NCBI GenBank assembly: GCA_025462785.1
Contig: JAOAPG010000042.1
Location: 1 to 7,770 of the forward strand
Origin: Acidobacteriaceae bacterium
GTDB lineage: Bacteria; Acidobacteriota; Terriglobia; Terriglobales; Acidobacteriaceae
Length of the DNA: 7,770 bases
Direction: 5' to 3'
Positions 1 to 5,734 of the stretch are shown piece after piece. The notes beneath the pieces were generated by a model. That model was not told the DNA's origin and did no database searches. It saw only the letters and a program-made list of their open reading frames with translations. The translations under genes and the position numbers were made by a program. Positions within the stretch are counted from its first letter, which is position 1. Each line of letters starts with the position of its first letter.

Positions 1-1
1 T

Positions 2-367
2 ACCCTCACCAATCCTGGGAACCCGGTAAATTACATCAAATTGCAATGTTTCGCGTTTCCCGGTCCTGCTGCAACGCCTGGGCTTCTTCGTGGGACACTC
101 TCACGCAATGCGCTATTCGGTCCGGGCCTCGTCAATGTCGACATGTCGCTGTTTAAGAATAACTACATTCCACGCATCTCAGAGAGCTTCAATCTCCAAT
201 TCCGGATCGAAGCTTTCAATGTGTTAAATCATGCCAACTTCGCGCCGCCCTTAGCTAACAATATGGTTTTTGACGATACTGGCAATCCGGTGGCGCTTGC
301 AGGAAAGATCGATTCCACCCAGACGCCCTCACGCCAAATCCAGTTCGGCCTTAAGGTCATCTGGTGA
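2..367 (+). CDS. TonB-dependent receptor (Oar-like), C-terminal fragment, 5' end outside the window
   Basis: The frame is open to the left edge, so only about the last 121 residues are present. The segment RIEAFNVLNHANFAPP and the ending RQIQFGLKVIW, with an aromatic last residue, are typical of the final beta-strands of Oar/TonB-dependent receptor barrels of Acidobacteria, which usually exceed 1000 residues. Such receptors sit in the outer membrane and import large or scarce substrates using TonB energy. The stop is TGA at 365-367. The neighbouring gene converges and ends 30 bp away, with no hairpin terminator visible in between. A TTG at 41 could be mistaken for a start, but the receptor-like reading continues upstream of it. 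Family assignment is confident; the substrate cannot be told. It lies on the opposite strand from the receptor remnant at 3555-4122. Confidence 0.88.
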   Translation, partial: TLTNPGNPVNYIKLQCFAFPGPAATPGLLRGTLSRNALFGPGLVNVDMSLFKNNYIPRISESFNLQFRIEAFNVLNHANFAPPLANNMVFDDTGNPVALAGKIDSTQTPSRQIQFGLKVIW

Positions 368-397
368 TCATGTGAGCCAGCAGGAGCTGAATCAGAA

Positions 398-1477
398 TTA
401 TCTTGAAGTGACTTCGGGCGGAGGCGGAGCATTACGGTTCTTGAGCCACTCCATGCTGATGTTCTGATTTGCTTTGTTAGTGCGACGGAGTTCGTCCAGG
501 TCGGGCATAAAGATCTGTAAACCGGCCTGAGGGGTCATGCGGGTGTAGCCGTTTACAAGCTGATCCTGATAATGATTAAGGTCGAGATCGAACCATGCGT
601 CGTTTGAAAGATCAATCATGATGAGATCCACATGATGCATGGTGAGCTTCCCAAAGTCGATGGTGCCCTCACGCAACCGCAAAAAATTACGCCATTGCTC
701 GACCCGCGTTACAGCCTCTTGAGCATTCCCGTACACCTCTTCTAGGTCAGGATTCACGACCCGCACGCTCGTCAACTCGCCCCGTATGTGAGGCGGTGGC
801 AGCAGCTTGTGCGTGTCGAAAAAAATGTCGTTCCCGGATACTTGAATGCCGGGGATTCCCTGCGAATGAAAGAGATCGGAAACGGTGATGTTGAAGCCGC
901 CCAGAAGACCTTTCAACGGAATCTTCAGAAGGTTGAGTTTGGTGACGTGGAGCTGGATCCGGTTATCCGGTACAGCGGAGATCGTGCCCATCAACTCAAC
1001 CGGTAGCGAAATGAGTTTGTGCAGAGTTCCGCGAAGCTTGATCTGATCTCCGTCACCGGAGAGCGTCATGTTTTTCAGGGGAGAATTCGTGATTGTGCTC
1101 GCATTCAGGAAGTTGCTTATGTCTCCGATGTTGGCACGAATGATGCCAGTTTTGACGTCAAGCGAAAAGGACTCAGGATCATCGAATGAGGGGTTGACGT
1201 CGCGGCGACTACGAACCATTTGTCCGCGAAGCCAACGGACGTAAATACGAAAGTCCGGGCCTTTTCGCAGCATGAGATTATGCGCGTACACGTTCGTTGG
1301 AGCTGATTCCGAAGAAGTGCGTGTCCGGTCAGTAGCGGATGACGCATCCAATGTTGCGGACGGCGAGGCGCTGGCGGAAGCAGAGGGCTCGGCATGCTTT
1401 ATTGGCCAAAAATGCCAAGCAAGCGACAAAACCGCGACGGCCAAGACAGGAACGAGAATCGCATAGCGGGCACGCAT
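398..1477 (-). CDS. Membrane-anchored protein of unknown function
   Basis: This gene encodes 359 residues. Residues 5-24 form one hydrophobic segment after a short basic start (MRAR), consistent with an N-terminal membrane anchor or uncleaved signal. Residues 29-60 are a low-complexity Ala/Ser/Pro/Thr linker (including SASASASPSA). From about residue 64 to 305 there is a folded domain with alternating hydrophobic strands (such as IQLHVTKLNLLKIPLKGLLGG), and the tail ends in PPPPE. The strand pattern around residues 105-215 faintly resembles LmeA/DUF2993-like lipid-binding proteins, but this is only an impression. No catalytic motif is visible. The ATG at 1477 begins the anchor directly and no clear Shine-Dalgarno precedes it. 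It lies 137 bp downstream of the SMP-30-like gene on the same strand, so it may share its transcript. The domain probably faces the periplasm. Confidence 0.8.
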   Translation of the reverse strand: MRARYAILVPVLAVAVLSLAWHFWPIKHAEPSASASASPSATLDASSATDRTRTSSESAPTNVYAHNLMLRKGPDFRIYVRWLRGQMVRSRRDVNPSFDDPESFSLDVKTGIIRANIGDISNFLNASTITNSPLKNMTLSGDGDQIKLRGTLHKLISLPVELMGTISAVPDNRIQLHVTKLNLLKIPLKGLLGGFNITVSDLFHSQGIPGIQVSGNDIFFDTHKLLPPPHIRGELTSVRVVNPDLEEVYGNAQEAVTRVEQWRNFLRLREGTIDFGKLTMHHVDLIMIDLSNDAWFDLDLNHYQDQLVNGYTRMTPQAGLQIFMPDLDELRRTNKANQNISMEWLKNRNAPPPPEVTSR

Positions 1478-1518
1478 GGCAGAACCATTCTAGAGGAATG
1501 CTTCTGTTTTTGTTTCAA

Positions 1519-1565
1519 GTTGGCTTCTCGGGGCAAGAACCCTGCGGCGGCAGGCTTAGCCCAAC
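1519..1565 (-). other. Compact folded RNA element (possible three-way junction) in the 1478-1614 intergenic gap
   Basis: Read on the minus strand, three helices nest neatly. The closing stem is GTTGGGCT with AGCCAAC (7 bp, one bulged base; 1558-1565 with 1519-1525). A first arm is CCTGC-CGCC-GCAGG (1541-1554). A second arm is TTCTTG-CCC-CGAGAA (1525-1539), 6 bp including one G-U pair that exists only in minus-strand RNA. Position 1525 is claimed by both the closing stem and the second arm. There is no T-run after it, so it is not a standard intrinsic terminator. It could be a 3'-UTR structure of the SMP-30-like gene or a leader structure of the anchored-protein gene. The rest of the gap shows nothing recognisable. 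Confidence 0.3.
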
Positions 1566-1614
1566 CCTGTCGCCACTCCATGTTTCGAATCGGGTGTAAG
1601 AATCGCGATTACGG

Positions 1615-2598
1615 CTAGTGCGCGAGATAAGGCACAAACCCGTGCGCTCTCGTTCGTAAGCGATACACGGACGTGATCGCAGTAATGTAAAGCGTGCCGT
1701 AATCCTTGTCGCCCCAGGTTAGGTTTGCTGGCTGCTCAGGCACGACGATCGTCCCTAAATGATGGCCCTGTGCATCCCACACCCATATTCCTTTCGGACC
1801 CGTGATGTAGAGATTGCCGCTTTGATCAACCTTAATTCCGTCGGGCACTCCATCGTCTTTACCGCCAGGCTCTTCGCCAAAGATACGGCCGTTCTTTAAT
1901 GTTCCATCAGGCGCAACGTCATATACGCGAATGTTCCTCTTCTCACTGTCATCAACATAGAACTGCTTACCATCCGGCGAAAAGACTAGGCCATTCGGTT
2001 GAGAAAGATCTTTCGTAAGCAGCTGAACGTTTCCCTTGTCATCCAGGCGATACACACCTTGGAATGGGATTTCTTGTTTCTCGCCAGCCACAAGATCGAG
2101 CGTGGGATCGGTGAAGTACATCGCTCCATCAGGGCCAATGATCACATCATTGGGGCTGTTGAACTTCTTCCCTTCATAGCGGTCGGCCAATATTGTGTAC
2201 TTGCCGTCAGGCGTGACCGCGATGATGGCTCGCAAGACGCTGGCGCAATCGATCAAACGATGACTGCGGTCGAAGGTGTTCCCGTCGGGGTCTCCCAGCG
2301 AGATCACTTCAGTCTTTTTGGAATCATTCTTCTTTCCATCCAAAGAAACGCGGAAAATCTTGTTTATGGTTTCGTCGCTGACATACAGAAAGCCCGCTGG
2401 ATCCCACATCGGCCCTTCAGTGAAGCCGAAGCCCCCTTGCACTAAATCGAGCTTTGCGTTCTTGTCGACCAAATTCCAGAACTGCGGTGAGTCAGGAAGC
2501 AGTTCAAACTTCCGCACCGGCTTCTCTTCTGCCCTCGAACCCAGGGTAAAAGAACCGAGAAGAGCGAATAAGCAAAAGAGCGCGTTCTTTATATTCAT
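1615..2598 (-). CDS. Exported SMP-30/gluconolactonase/LRE-family beta-propeller protein
   Basis: This gene encodes 327 residues. Residues 1-23 are a Sec signal peptide (NALFCLFALLGSFTLGSRA, then EE), so the enzyme should be periplasmic or secreted. The rest is a six-bladed propeller of the SMP-30/gluconolactonase family. The expected metal-site residues are visible: Glu61 in FTEGPMW, Asn150 in NSPNDV, Asn202 in PNGLVFSPDG and Asp253 in PDGIKVD. The blade motif YFTDPT-type appears at 161-166 and the closing strand NLTWGDKDYGTLYITA at 292-307. Members hydrolyse sugar-acid lactones or related esters using Ca2+ or Zn2+; which substrate applies here cannot be told. It lies 52 bp downstream of the cytochrome gene on the same strand. 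The start at 2598 opens the signal peptide; the ribosome site is weak (GGA about 10 nt upstream). A link to sugar-acid or lactone metabolism is inference. Confidence 0.9.
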   Translation of the reverse strand: MNIKNALFCLFALLGSFTLGSRAEEKPVRKFELLPDSPQFWNLVDKNAKLDLVQGGFGFTEGPMWDPAGFLYVSDETINKIFRVSLDGKKNDSKKTEVISLGDPDGNTFDRSHRLIDCASVLRAIIAVTPDGKYTILADRYEGKKFNSPNDVIIGPDGAMYFTDPTLDLVAGEKQEIPFQGVYRLDDKGNVQLLTKDLSQPNGLVFSPDGKQFYVDDSEKRNIRVYDVAPDGTLKNGRIFGEEPGGKDDGVPDGIKVDQSGNLYITGPKGIWVWDAQGHHLGTIVVPEQPANLTWGDKDYGTLYITAITSVYRLRTRAHGFVPYLAH

Positions 2599-2623
2599 AA
2601 GGAATCCATTTTTCTCGCAATGT

Positions 2624-2648
2624 TATTTAATGACTAAGCGGTTAAATA
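2624..2648. repeat. AT-rich inverted repeat between the cytochrome and SMP-30-like genes
   Basis: Perfect 7-bp arms TATTTAA (2624-2630) and TTAAATA (2642-2648) are separated by 11 bp. It begins 3 bp past the cytochrome stop and ends 26 bp before the SMP-30-like start. There is no GC-rich stem and no T-run, so it is a poor terminator. It could be a protein-binding dyad, or chance in AT-rich DNA. Confidence 0.3.
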
Positions 2649-2650
2649 CA

Positions 2651-3538
2651 TTACTCGTCGTCTTCATGCCGGCGCTCGCGTTTCTTACTTGCGCCAATGT
2701 TCATCAGGTAACTTATCAAATGATCGATTTCTTCCCGGCTCAAAGTTGAAGCATAATCAGAAGGCATTACCGGTTTAGCTTGATGCTCCAGGCTGCGCAG
2801 CTGCGATCTTTCAAAGAAATGAAATTGTCCGTCTGCAGTCTGCAGTTGTACTGAAAAATTGTCCTGGTTGCGGGCAATTCCGCTGACGCTTTGACCATCT
2901 TGAGTTACAGCAACAAGATCGCTTCTCCGCCAATCCGTATTGTTGACTGGATCGGCTATCGCGCCACGCAGTTCCTCAATCGAATGATTGCCAGCGTAGC
3001 CAGAAAGATCCGCTCCTAGAAACCCGCCTGCACCTTCAGCCATATGGCAGCTCGAACAACCTGCCTTACCAAAGAAAATAGACTTCCCCTTGGCCGGATC
3101 TCCCGGCAACACGGCTGCCGCGCCGCTATCTTGGAGAGTGCGCAAGTAGGCGACCACGCTATTGATACTGGCGGTGCCAAGCGAGCGGAAGGGTGGCATC
3201 GCGGTTCCGTGGACTCCGTTCGCAATCACCGCAGAAAGCTGAGTATCAGAAAGCTGCTGCACCTTCGGATTCGCCGCTATGTTGGGAGCACGTTCCGCCC
3301 CGCGGCCGTCGAGCCCATGACATCCGGCACAGATGGAGACGAATACCTGCTGTCCTTTTGCGGGGTCAACCTTTGATTTTGGATGAGACGAATGCGACTG
3401 AGTCTGCGACTCGCAAAAAACGATGCTGCCGAAGAGAAGCAGCGCAATCGCGAGCAGGGATATGGAACGCCGACGAATAATAATCTCCAGTATGTTTCGA
3501 TTGTAGATTGAGAGAGCCTGAAATTGTCCAAGGAACAA
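2651..3538 (-). CDS. Exported di-haem cytochrome c with a TIGR02603-like C-terminal region
   Basis: From the TTG at 3538 the product has 295 residues. A basic stretch (RRRS) precedes the hydrophobic run ISLLAIALLLFGSIVFC, a Sec signal or anchor, so the protein is periplasmic. Two c-type haem sites follow: CAGCH at 70-74 with likely axial Met114 (AMPPF), and CSSCH at 161-165 with likely axial Met258 (PVMPSDY). Between the second CxxCH and its Met lies a small beta-rich insert (VAVTQDGQSVSGIARNQ). This order, ending STLSREEIDHLISYL, resembles the Planctomycete/Verrucomicrobium haem-binding domain family. Its role is periplasmic electron transfer, perhaps for a dehydrogenase. The start is uncertain. 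The frame has an ATG at 3688, but that extension is an out-of-frame reading of receptor sequence. TTG at 3538 has GAGGGGAG upstream; an ATT at 3478 after CTGGAG would give a shorter, cleaner signal peptide. The tail is charged (KKRERRHEDDE). Confidence 0.87.
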   Translation of the reverse strand: MFLGQFQALSIYNRNILEIIIRRRSISLLAIALLLFGSIVFCESQTQSHSSHPKSKVDPAKGQQVFVSICAGCHGLDGRGAERAPNIAANPKVQQLSDTQLSAVIANGVHGTAMPPFRSLGTASINSVVAYLRTLQDSGAAAVLPGDPAKGKSIFFGKAGCSSCHMAEGAGGFLGADLSGYAGNHSIEELRGAIADPVNNTDWRRSDLVAVTQDGQSVSGIARNQDNFSVQLQTADGQFHFFERSQLRSLEHQAKPVMPSDYASTLSREEIDHLISYLMNIGASKKRERRHEDDE

Positions 3539-3548
3539 ATTCCAGGCA

Positions 3549-3556
3549 CTCCCCTC
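3549..3556 (-). promoter_or_regulatory. Ribosome binding site favouring a TTG start for the cytochrome gene
   Basis: GAGGGGAG lies 10 nt before the TTG at 3538 and overlaps the TGA (3555-3557) that ends the receptor remnant. This arrangement would allow translational coupling: ribosomes leaving the remnant could restart on the cytochrome. It is the best purine-rich site ahead of the haem domains. The competing possibility is CTGGAG just before the ATT codons at about 3476-3484. Confidence 0.4.
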
Positions 3557-4122
3557 ATTCGTTACGAGGCTCCGACGGACTCCGGTCGCCAATGCCCGGA
3601 GTGTTTGTGCTGTCGGCGGTGCCAGCCTGCGCCGTATACGGAGAAACTCCGGGCTGCAGCGCCAGTAAATCGGTAAATGATCGGCCATTTAGCGGGACCG
3701 CCGTCATCTTCGCGCCCTCAATAACTTCTCCCATTTGCGTGCTTGTTGTTTCCACCTGAACCGCATTGCTCTGCACTTCGACTTTTTCCGAGACCGTTCC
3801 TACTGGCAACGTGGCATCCGGCGCGGAGAGCGGAGTTCGCGTCGAGGACCAAACCGCTTTTAGTGAAACTCTTGAAGCCAGTCTCCTGGATCTGAACGTC
3901 GTAAGTGCCGATTGGCAAGGAAGGGAAGCTGTAAAAGCCCTTGTCGTCCGTCTGAGTTGTGCTCTTGATTCCGGTCTGCGTATTAATGGCAGTGATGGTT
4001 GCGCCTGTTACCACAGCGCCGCTGGGATCTGTGACTATGCCGGAGATGCTGCCATTAATGCTGGCATAAAGGTTTGTTGCCAGTAACATCGCAAGACATG
4101 CGATGCGAAGAATAGTGCGCAT
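3555..4122 (-). pseudogene. Frameshifted and truncated N-terminus of an Oar-like TonB-dependent receptor
   Basis: The ATG at 4122 has AGGGGGC about 7 nt upstream and starts a signal peptide (MRTILRIACLAMLLATNLYA). A carboxypeptidase-regulatory-like beta-sandwich follows (NGSISGIVTDPSGAVVTGAT through GTYDVQIQETGFKSF). After LVLDANSALR the frame becomes nonsense (AGCHVASRNG) and stops at 3718. The neighbouring frame continues properly as DATLPVGTVSEKVEV, then MTAVPLNGRSFTDLLALQPG, typical of the start of the plug region. Removing one base from GCCGG at 3818-3822 restores L-R-A-D-A-T-L-P-V-G. The restored frame ends at TGA 3555 after only about 189 residues, with an unrelated-looking tail (DRSPSEPRNE), whereas family members usually exceed 1000. 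The plug and the entire barrel are therefore missing. A longer upstream start at 4170 exists but adds no domain. It cannot be a working receptor; the 1-bp shift alone could be an assembly error, but the truncation cannot. Confidence 0.85.
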
Positions 4123-4164
4123 AAGGGGCCCCCTGAGGTTCGAATAGAAACGACAAGAATCTAG

Positions 4165-4179
4165 TTTCACTATGTGAAA
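4165..4179. promoter_or_regulatory. Candidate IclR operator, copy 1 (TTTCAC-N3-GTGAAA)
   Basis: This is a perfect 15-bp dyad, TTTCAC-TAT-GTGAAA on the plus strand, with 6-bp arms. It lies 43 bp upstream of the receptor remnant's ATG. Its core TTCAC-N3-GTGAA recurs only once more in this window, at the IclR promoter (5771-5783). IclR-family regulators bind short palindromes, so this is a reasonable operator. It overlaps a weak possible promoter (TTGTTT, 16 nt, TAATTT on the minus strand, 4177-4204) and lies downstream of the stronger promoter at 4239-4266. In RNA it could also form a hairpin. Confidence 0.5.
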
Positions 4180-4196
4180 TTAGCTATGCGGCTAAT
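4179..4196. repeat. Second inverted repeat abutting the candidate operator
   Basis: Perfect 6-bp arms ATTAGC (4179-4184) and GCTAAT (4191-4196) surround 6 bp. It shares one base with the TTTCAC-N3-GTGAAA dyad, so two dyads lie side by side in the leader of the receptor remnant. This could be a second binding site, or tandem hairpins in the 5' UTR. The function is unknown. Confidence 0.35.
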
Positions 4197-4238
4197 GAAA
4201 ACAAATTACTAAAACGATTAAATGGAGTTGAACGACGG

Positions 4239-4266
4239 TTTATATCAACTCACGTAGGAGTGTCAA
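4239..4266 (-). promoter_or_regulatory. Strong sigma-70-type promoter for the receptor remnant/cytochrome unit
   Basis: Read on the minus strand, a perfect -35 box TTGACA (4266-4261) is followed after 16 bp by TATAAA (4244-4239), a 5-of-6 match to the -10 consensus. Transcription would start near 4232 and give a leader of about 110 nt before the ATG at 4122. The leader contains both dyads at 4165-4196. The promoter lies just beyond the RidA terminator and is the only strong promoter I see for the leftward genes. Confidence 0.6.
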
Positions 4267-4285
4267 TAATTTCTTCTAGGAAGGC

Positions 4286-4348
4286 AAAAATAAAAAGGCA
4301 ACCGTGCTCTGTTTGGGGACTTGGGGGAAGTTTAGGGCTCGGTTGCCT
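4286..4348 (-). terminator. Intrinsic terminator of the RidA-family gene
   Basis: On the minus strand AGGCAACCG (4348-4340) pairs perfectly with CGGTTGCCT (4304-4296), and the stem is followed directly by TTTTTATTTTT (4295-4285 region). Two more G-C pairs can stack inside across an A-A mismatch. The loop is long (35 nt) and rich in C runs. It begins 33 bp past the RidA-family stop at 4381 and ends about 20 bp before the -35 box of the next leftward promoter, so it insulates the two units. There is no T-run on the plus-strand side, so it acts leftward only. Confidence 0.75.
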
Positions 4349-4351
4349 ACA

Positions 4352-4379
4352 CAAAACGTTTTGCTGCGGAATTTTTCCG
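4352..4379. repeat. Two small dyads between the RidA-family stop and its terminator
   Basis: CAAAACGTTTTG (4352-4363) is a perfect 12-bp palindrome. CGGAA-TTT-TTCCG (4367-4379) is a 5-bp hairpin right after the stop codon. With the terminator this gives three structured elements in under 90 bp, which could stabilise the 3' end of the transcript. The palindrome has an operator-like shape but sits downstream of a gene, so a regulatory role is unlikely. Confidence 0.35.
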
Positions 4380-4380
4380 G

Positions 4381-4833
4381 TTATTTGCTCTTGACGGCGA
4401 TCGCGGAGATTTCAATGCGTGCGTTGTTCACCAGCCCTGCAGCTTGGATAGTAGTGCGGGTCGGTTTGGGGTCGGGCATGAATGCTTTGTACACTTTATT
4501 CATGTCTCCAAATTCGTGAATATCGGCTACATACACATTCACAGCGACAATATCCTTCAGCTCAAAACCAGCTGCTTTGACGACCTTTTCAATGTTTTGC
4601 AGCGTCGCTTGAGTTTCAGGCCCAATACCACCAGTCGCTAACTTGCCATTCTCATCCGTGCCTTGCTGACCGGCAATATAGAGGTTCTTGCCAGTCACTA
4701 TCCCATCACTGAACGGCAGTCCTTTTGTGCCCGGAAGGTTAACTACGCGGCGTTCTTGTGCGGAAGATGCGATTGAAACAAAAATAAGCAGTACGAGGCT
4801 GAACACGATGGTGGACGGTTGGAATTTTTTCAT
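4381..4833 (-). CDS. Exported RidA-family (YjgF/YER057c/UK114) protein
   Basis: This gene encodes 150 residues. Residues 1-25 are a clear Sec signal peptide (MKK, then STIVFSLVLLIFVSIASSA, with cleavage before QE). The mature part, about 125 residues, matches the usual length of RidA proteins. Family marks are LYIAGQQGTDENGKL (51-65), the conserved active-site Arg126 in PTRTTI and Glu141 in IEISAIAV. RidA enzymes hydrolyse reactive enamines/imines to keto acids and ammonia as trimers; wider family members include catabolic deaminases and chlorinated-compound enzymes. Family members are normally cytoplasmic, so the signal peptide is unusual and points to a periplasmic role. It is divergent from the RraA-family gene, with 98 bp between start codons. 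An AAGGAG site lies 13 nt before the ATG, longer than usual spacing. Its own terminator follows. Confidence 0.92.
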   Translation of the reverse strand: MKKFQPSTIVFSLVLLIFVSIASSAQERRVVNLPGTKGLPFSDGIVTGKNLYIAGQQGTDENGKLATGGIGPETQATLQNIEKVVKAAGFELKDIVAVNVYVADIHEFGDMNKVYKAFMPDPKPTRTTIQAAGLVNNARIEISAIAVKSK

Positions 4834-4850
4834 TTTGTTAAATTTTCTCC

Positions 4851-4863
4851 TTGTCTATGACAA
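4851..4863. promoter_or_regulatory. Dyad in the RidA/RraA divergent intergenic region
   Basis: TTGTC-TAT-GACAA is a perfect 5-bp dyad with a 3-bp centre, the same spacing as the candidate IclR operators but a different half-site. It overlaps the AAGGAG ribosome site of the RidA-family gene (4847-4852). A looser dyad, TTTC-N9-GAAA (4872-4888), lies next to it, and GTCCGCGGAC (4899-4908) is another short palindrome. The promoters for the two divergent genes must lie in 4834-4931, but I cannot pick out convincing boxes. A shared regulatory site is plausible, not shown. Confidence 0.3.
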
Positions 4864-4931
4864 TTGAGTCTTTTCAAACATGTGGAAACAATGTTAGAGT
4901 CCGCGGACATATATACAACTTCGAGGACGAA

Positions 4932-5717
4932 ATGACCAAATTTCATTTTTCGCGCCATCGTTTCACAAAGCGCTTTTTATATGCGGTGCTTCTCGTTACG
5001 GCCATAGTCGGAGCCACATCCTGGATGCTCAAAGCCCAGGATGTCGGCAATGCCAGTAGCGCAAATCATGATAGATCCCTGATCGAAGCCTTCAAGCGGG
5101 TAGAAGTTGCGTCCGTCTCGGACGCGATGGAACAGCTTTTTGGAAAAAAGATGTACATGACGCACCACCTGCAACCGATTTTTGGTAGCAAGTTCGCCGG
5201 ATTTGCTTTAACCGTTCGACTAAAAAAAGATGAAGGTAACAATGATCCCACGGCCCTGAATGGGATGCTTGCAGCAATTGACAGCGGCGCAGCCAACTCG
5301 GTTTACGTCATGTCGGTCGAGGACGGCGCCGATATCGCTGGTATGGGCGGATTGATGGGAACGGCGATGGCCGCACGAGGATTTTCGGGCGCGGTAATTG
5401 ATGGCGGAGTGCGGGACGTGGGCTATTTACGAAAAATTGGATTCCCGGTTTTTGCGATCGGCATTGTTCCTTCGACGTCGGTAAATCATTACCGCTTTGC
5501 GGGCGCTCAAATCCCGGTCGTTTGTGATGGTGTCACGGTTAACGCAGGTGACATCGTTGTGGCGGATGCAGACGGTGTCGCGGTGGTCCCGCGCGCGAAA
5601 GCGCAGGAGGTTCTGACGCTTGCGCAGCAGATGGATTTCAAAGAGCACTCTATGTATCCGTACATCGAAAAGATGAAATCAATCGAAGAGGCGGTTAAGA
5701 AATTCGGCCGTTTATAA
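4932..5717 (+). CDS. Exported RraA-family protein (HMG/CHA aldolase-like fold)
   Basis: From the ATG at 4932 there are 261 residues. GAGG lies about 6 nt upstream; the frame opens earlier at TTG 4851, but that adds 27 residues with no Shine-Dalgarno. Basic residues (RHRFTKR) precede the hydrophobic stretch FLYAVLLVTAIVGATSWML and then KAQD, so this is a Sec signal or anchor. The mature part fits the RraA/4-hydroxy-4-methyl-2-oxoglutarate aldolase family: VSDAMEQLFG (62-71), GLMGTAMAARG (140-150), and Gly140-X20-Arg161-Asp162 in VIDGGVRD, which carries substrate/metal-site residues in the family. The acidic residue often found three positions after the RD pair is Tyr165 here. Family members cleave or decarboxylate 2-keto acids, or (E. 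coli RraA) bind RNase E; the last is ruled out by export. The protein may act in the periplasm on a keto-acid-like compound; the substrate is unknown. No terminator separates it from the IclR gene. Confidence 0.9.
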   Translation: MTKFHFSRHRFTKRFLYAVLLVTAIVGATSWMLKAQDVGNASSANHDRSLIEAFKRVEVASVSDAMEQLFGKKMYMTHHLQPIFGSKFAGFALTVRLKKDEGNNDPTALNGMLAAIDSGAANSVYVMSVEDGADIAGMGGLMGTAMAARGFSGAVIDGGVRDVGYLRKIGFPVFAIGIVPSTSVNHYRFAGAQIPVVCDGVTVNAGDIVVADADGVAVVPRAKAQEVLTLAQQMDFKEHSMYPYIEKMKSIEEAVKKFGRL

Positions 5718-5734
5718 AAAATCCGTGGAAGGCC

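Noticed and set aside
1999..2749. Long plus-strand open frames opposite the SMP-30-like gene (1999-2445 and 2276-2749).
   Set aside because: They are antisense shadows of a well-supported beta-propeller gene, with no recognisable domains.
3539..3688. N-terminal extension of the cytochrome frame to the ATG at 3688.
   Set aside because: Most of these 50 codons are a shifted reading of the receptor's conserved NGRSFTDLLALQPG coding sequence, and the extension has no signal-like or domain content.
2..4122. The two opposite-strand receptor pieces being halves of one gene split by an inversion or insertion.
   Set aside because: The left piece continues beyond the window, so its N-terminal part may be present there, and no shared repeat or mobile element is seen at either break.
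4315..4342. G-run cluster (GGGG, GGGGG, GGG, GG) as a plus-strand G-quadruplex.
   Set aside because: Only three runs reach three Gs, and the cluster is simply the complement of the C-rich loop of the RidA terminator.
4851..4931. TTG start at 4851 for the RraA-family gene.
   Set aside because: The extra 27 residues would put a polar stretch before the signal peptide and lack a ribosome site; ATG 4932 has GAGG nearby and starts directly before the basic region.
5718..5734. Terminator after the RraA-family gene (AAGGCCTT palindrome at 5728-5735).
   Set aside because: The palindrome is only 8 bp with no loop and no T-run, so it is not a terminator; the short gap may allow read-through into the IclR gene.
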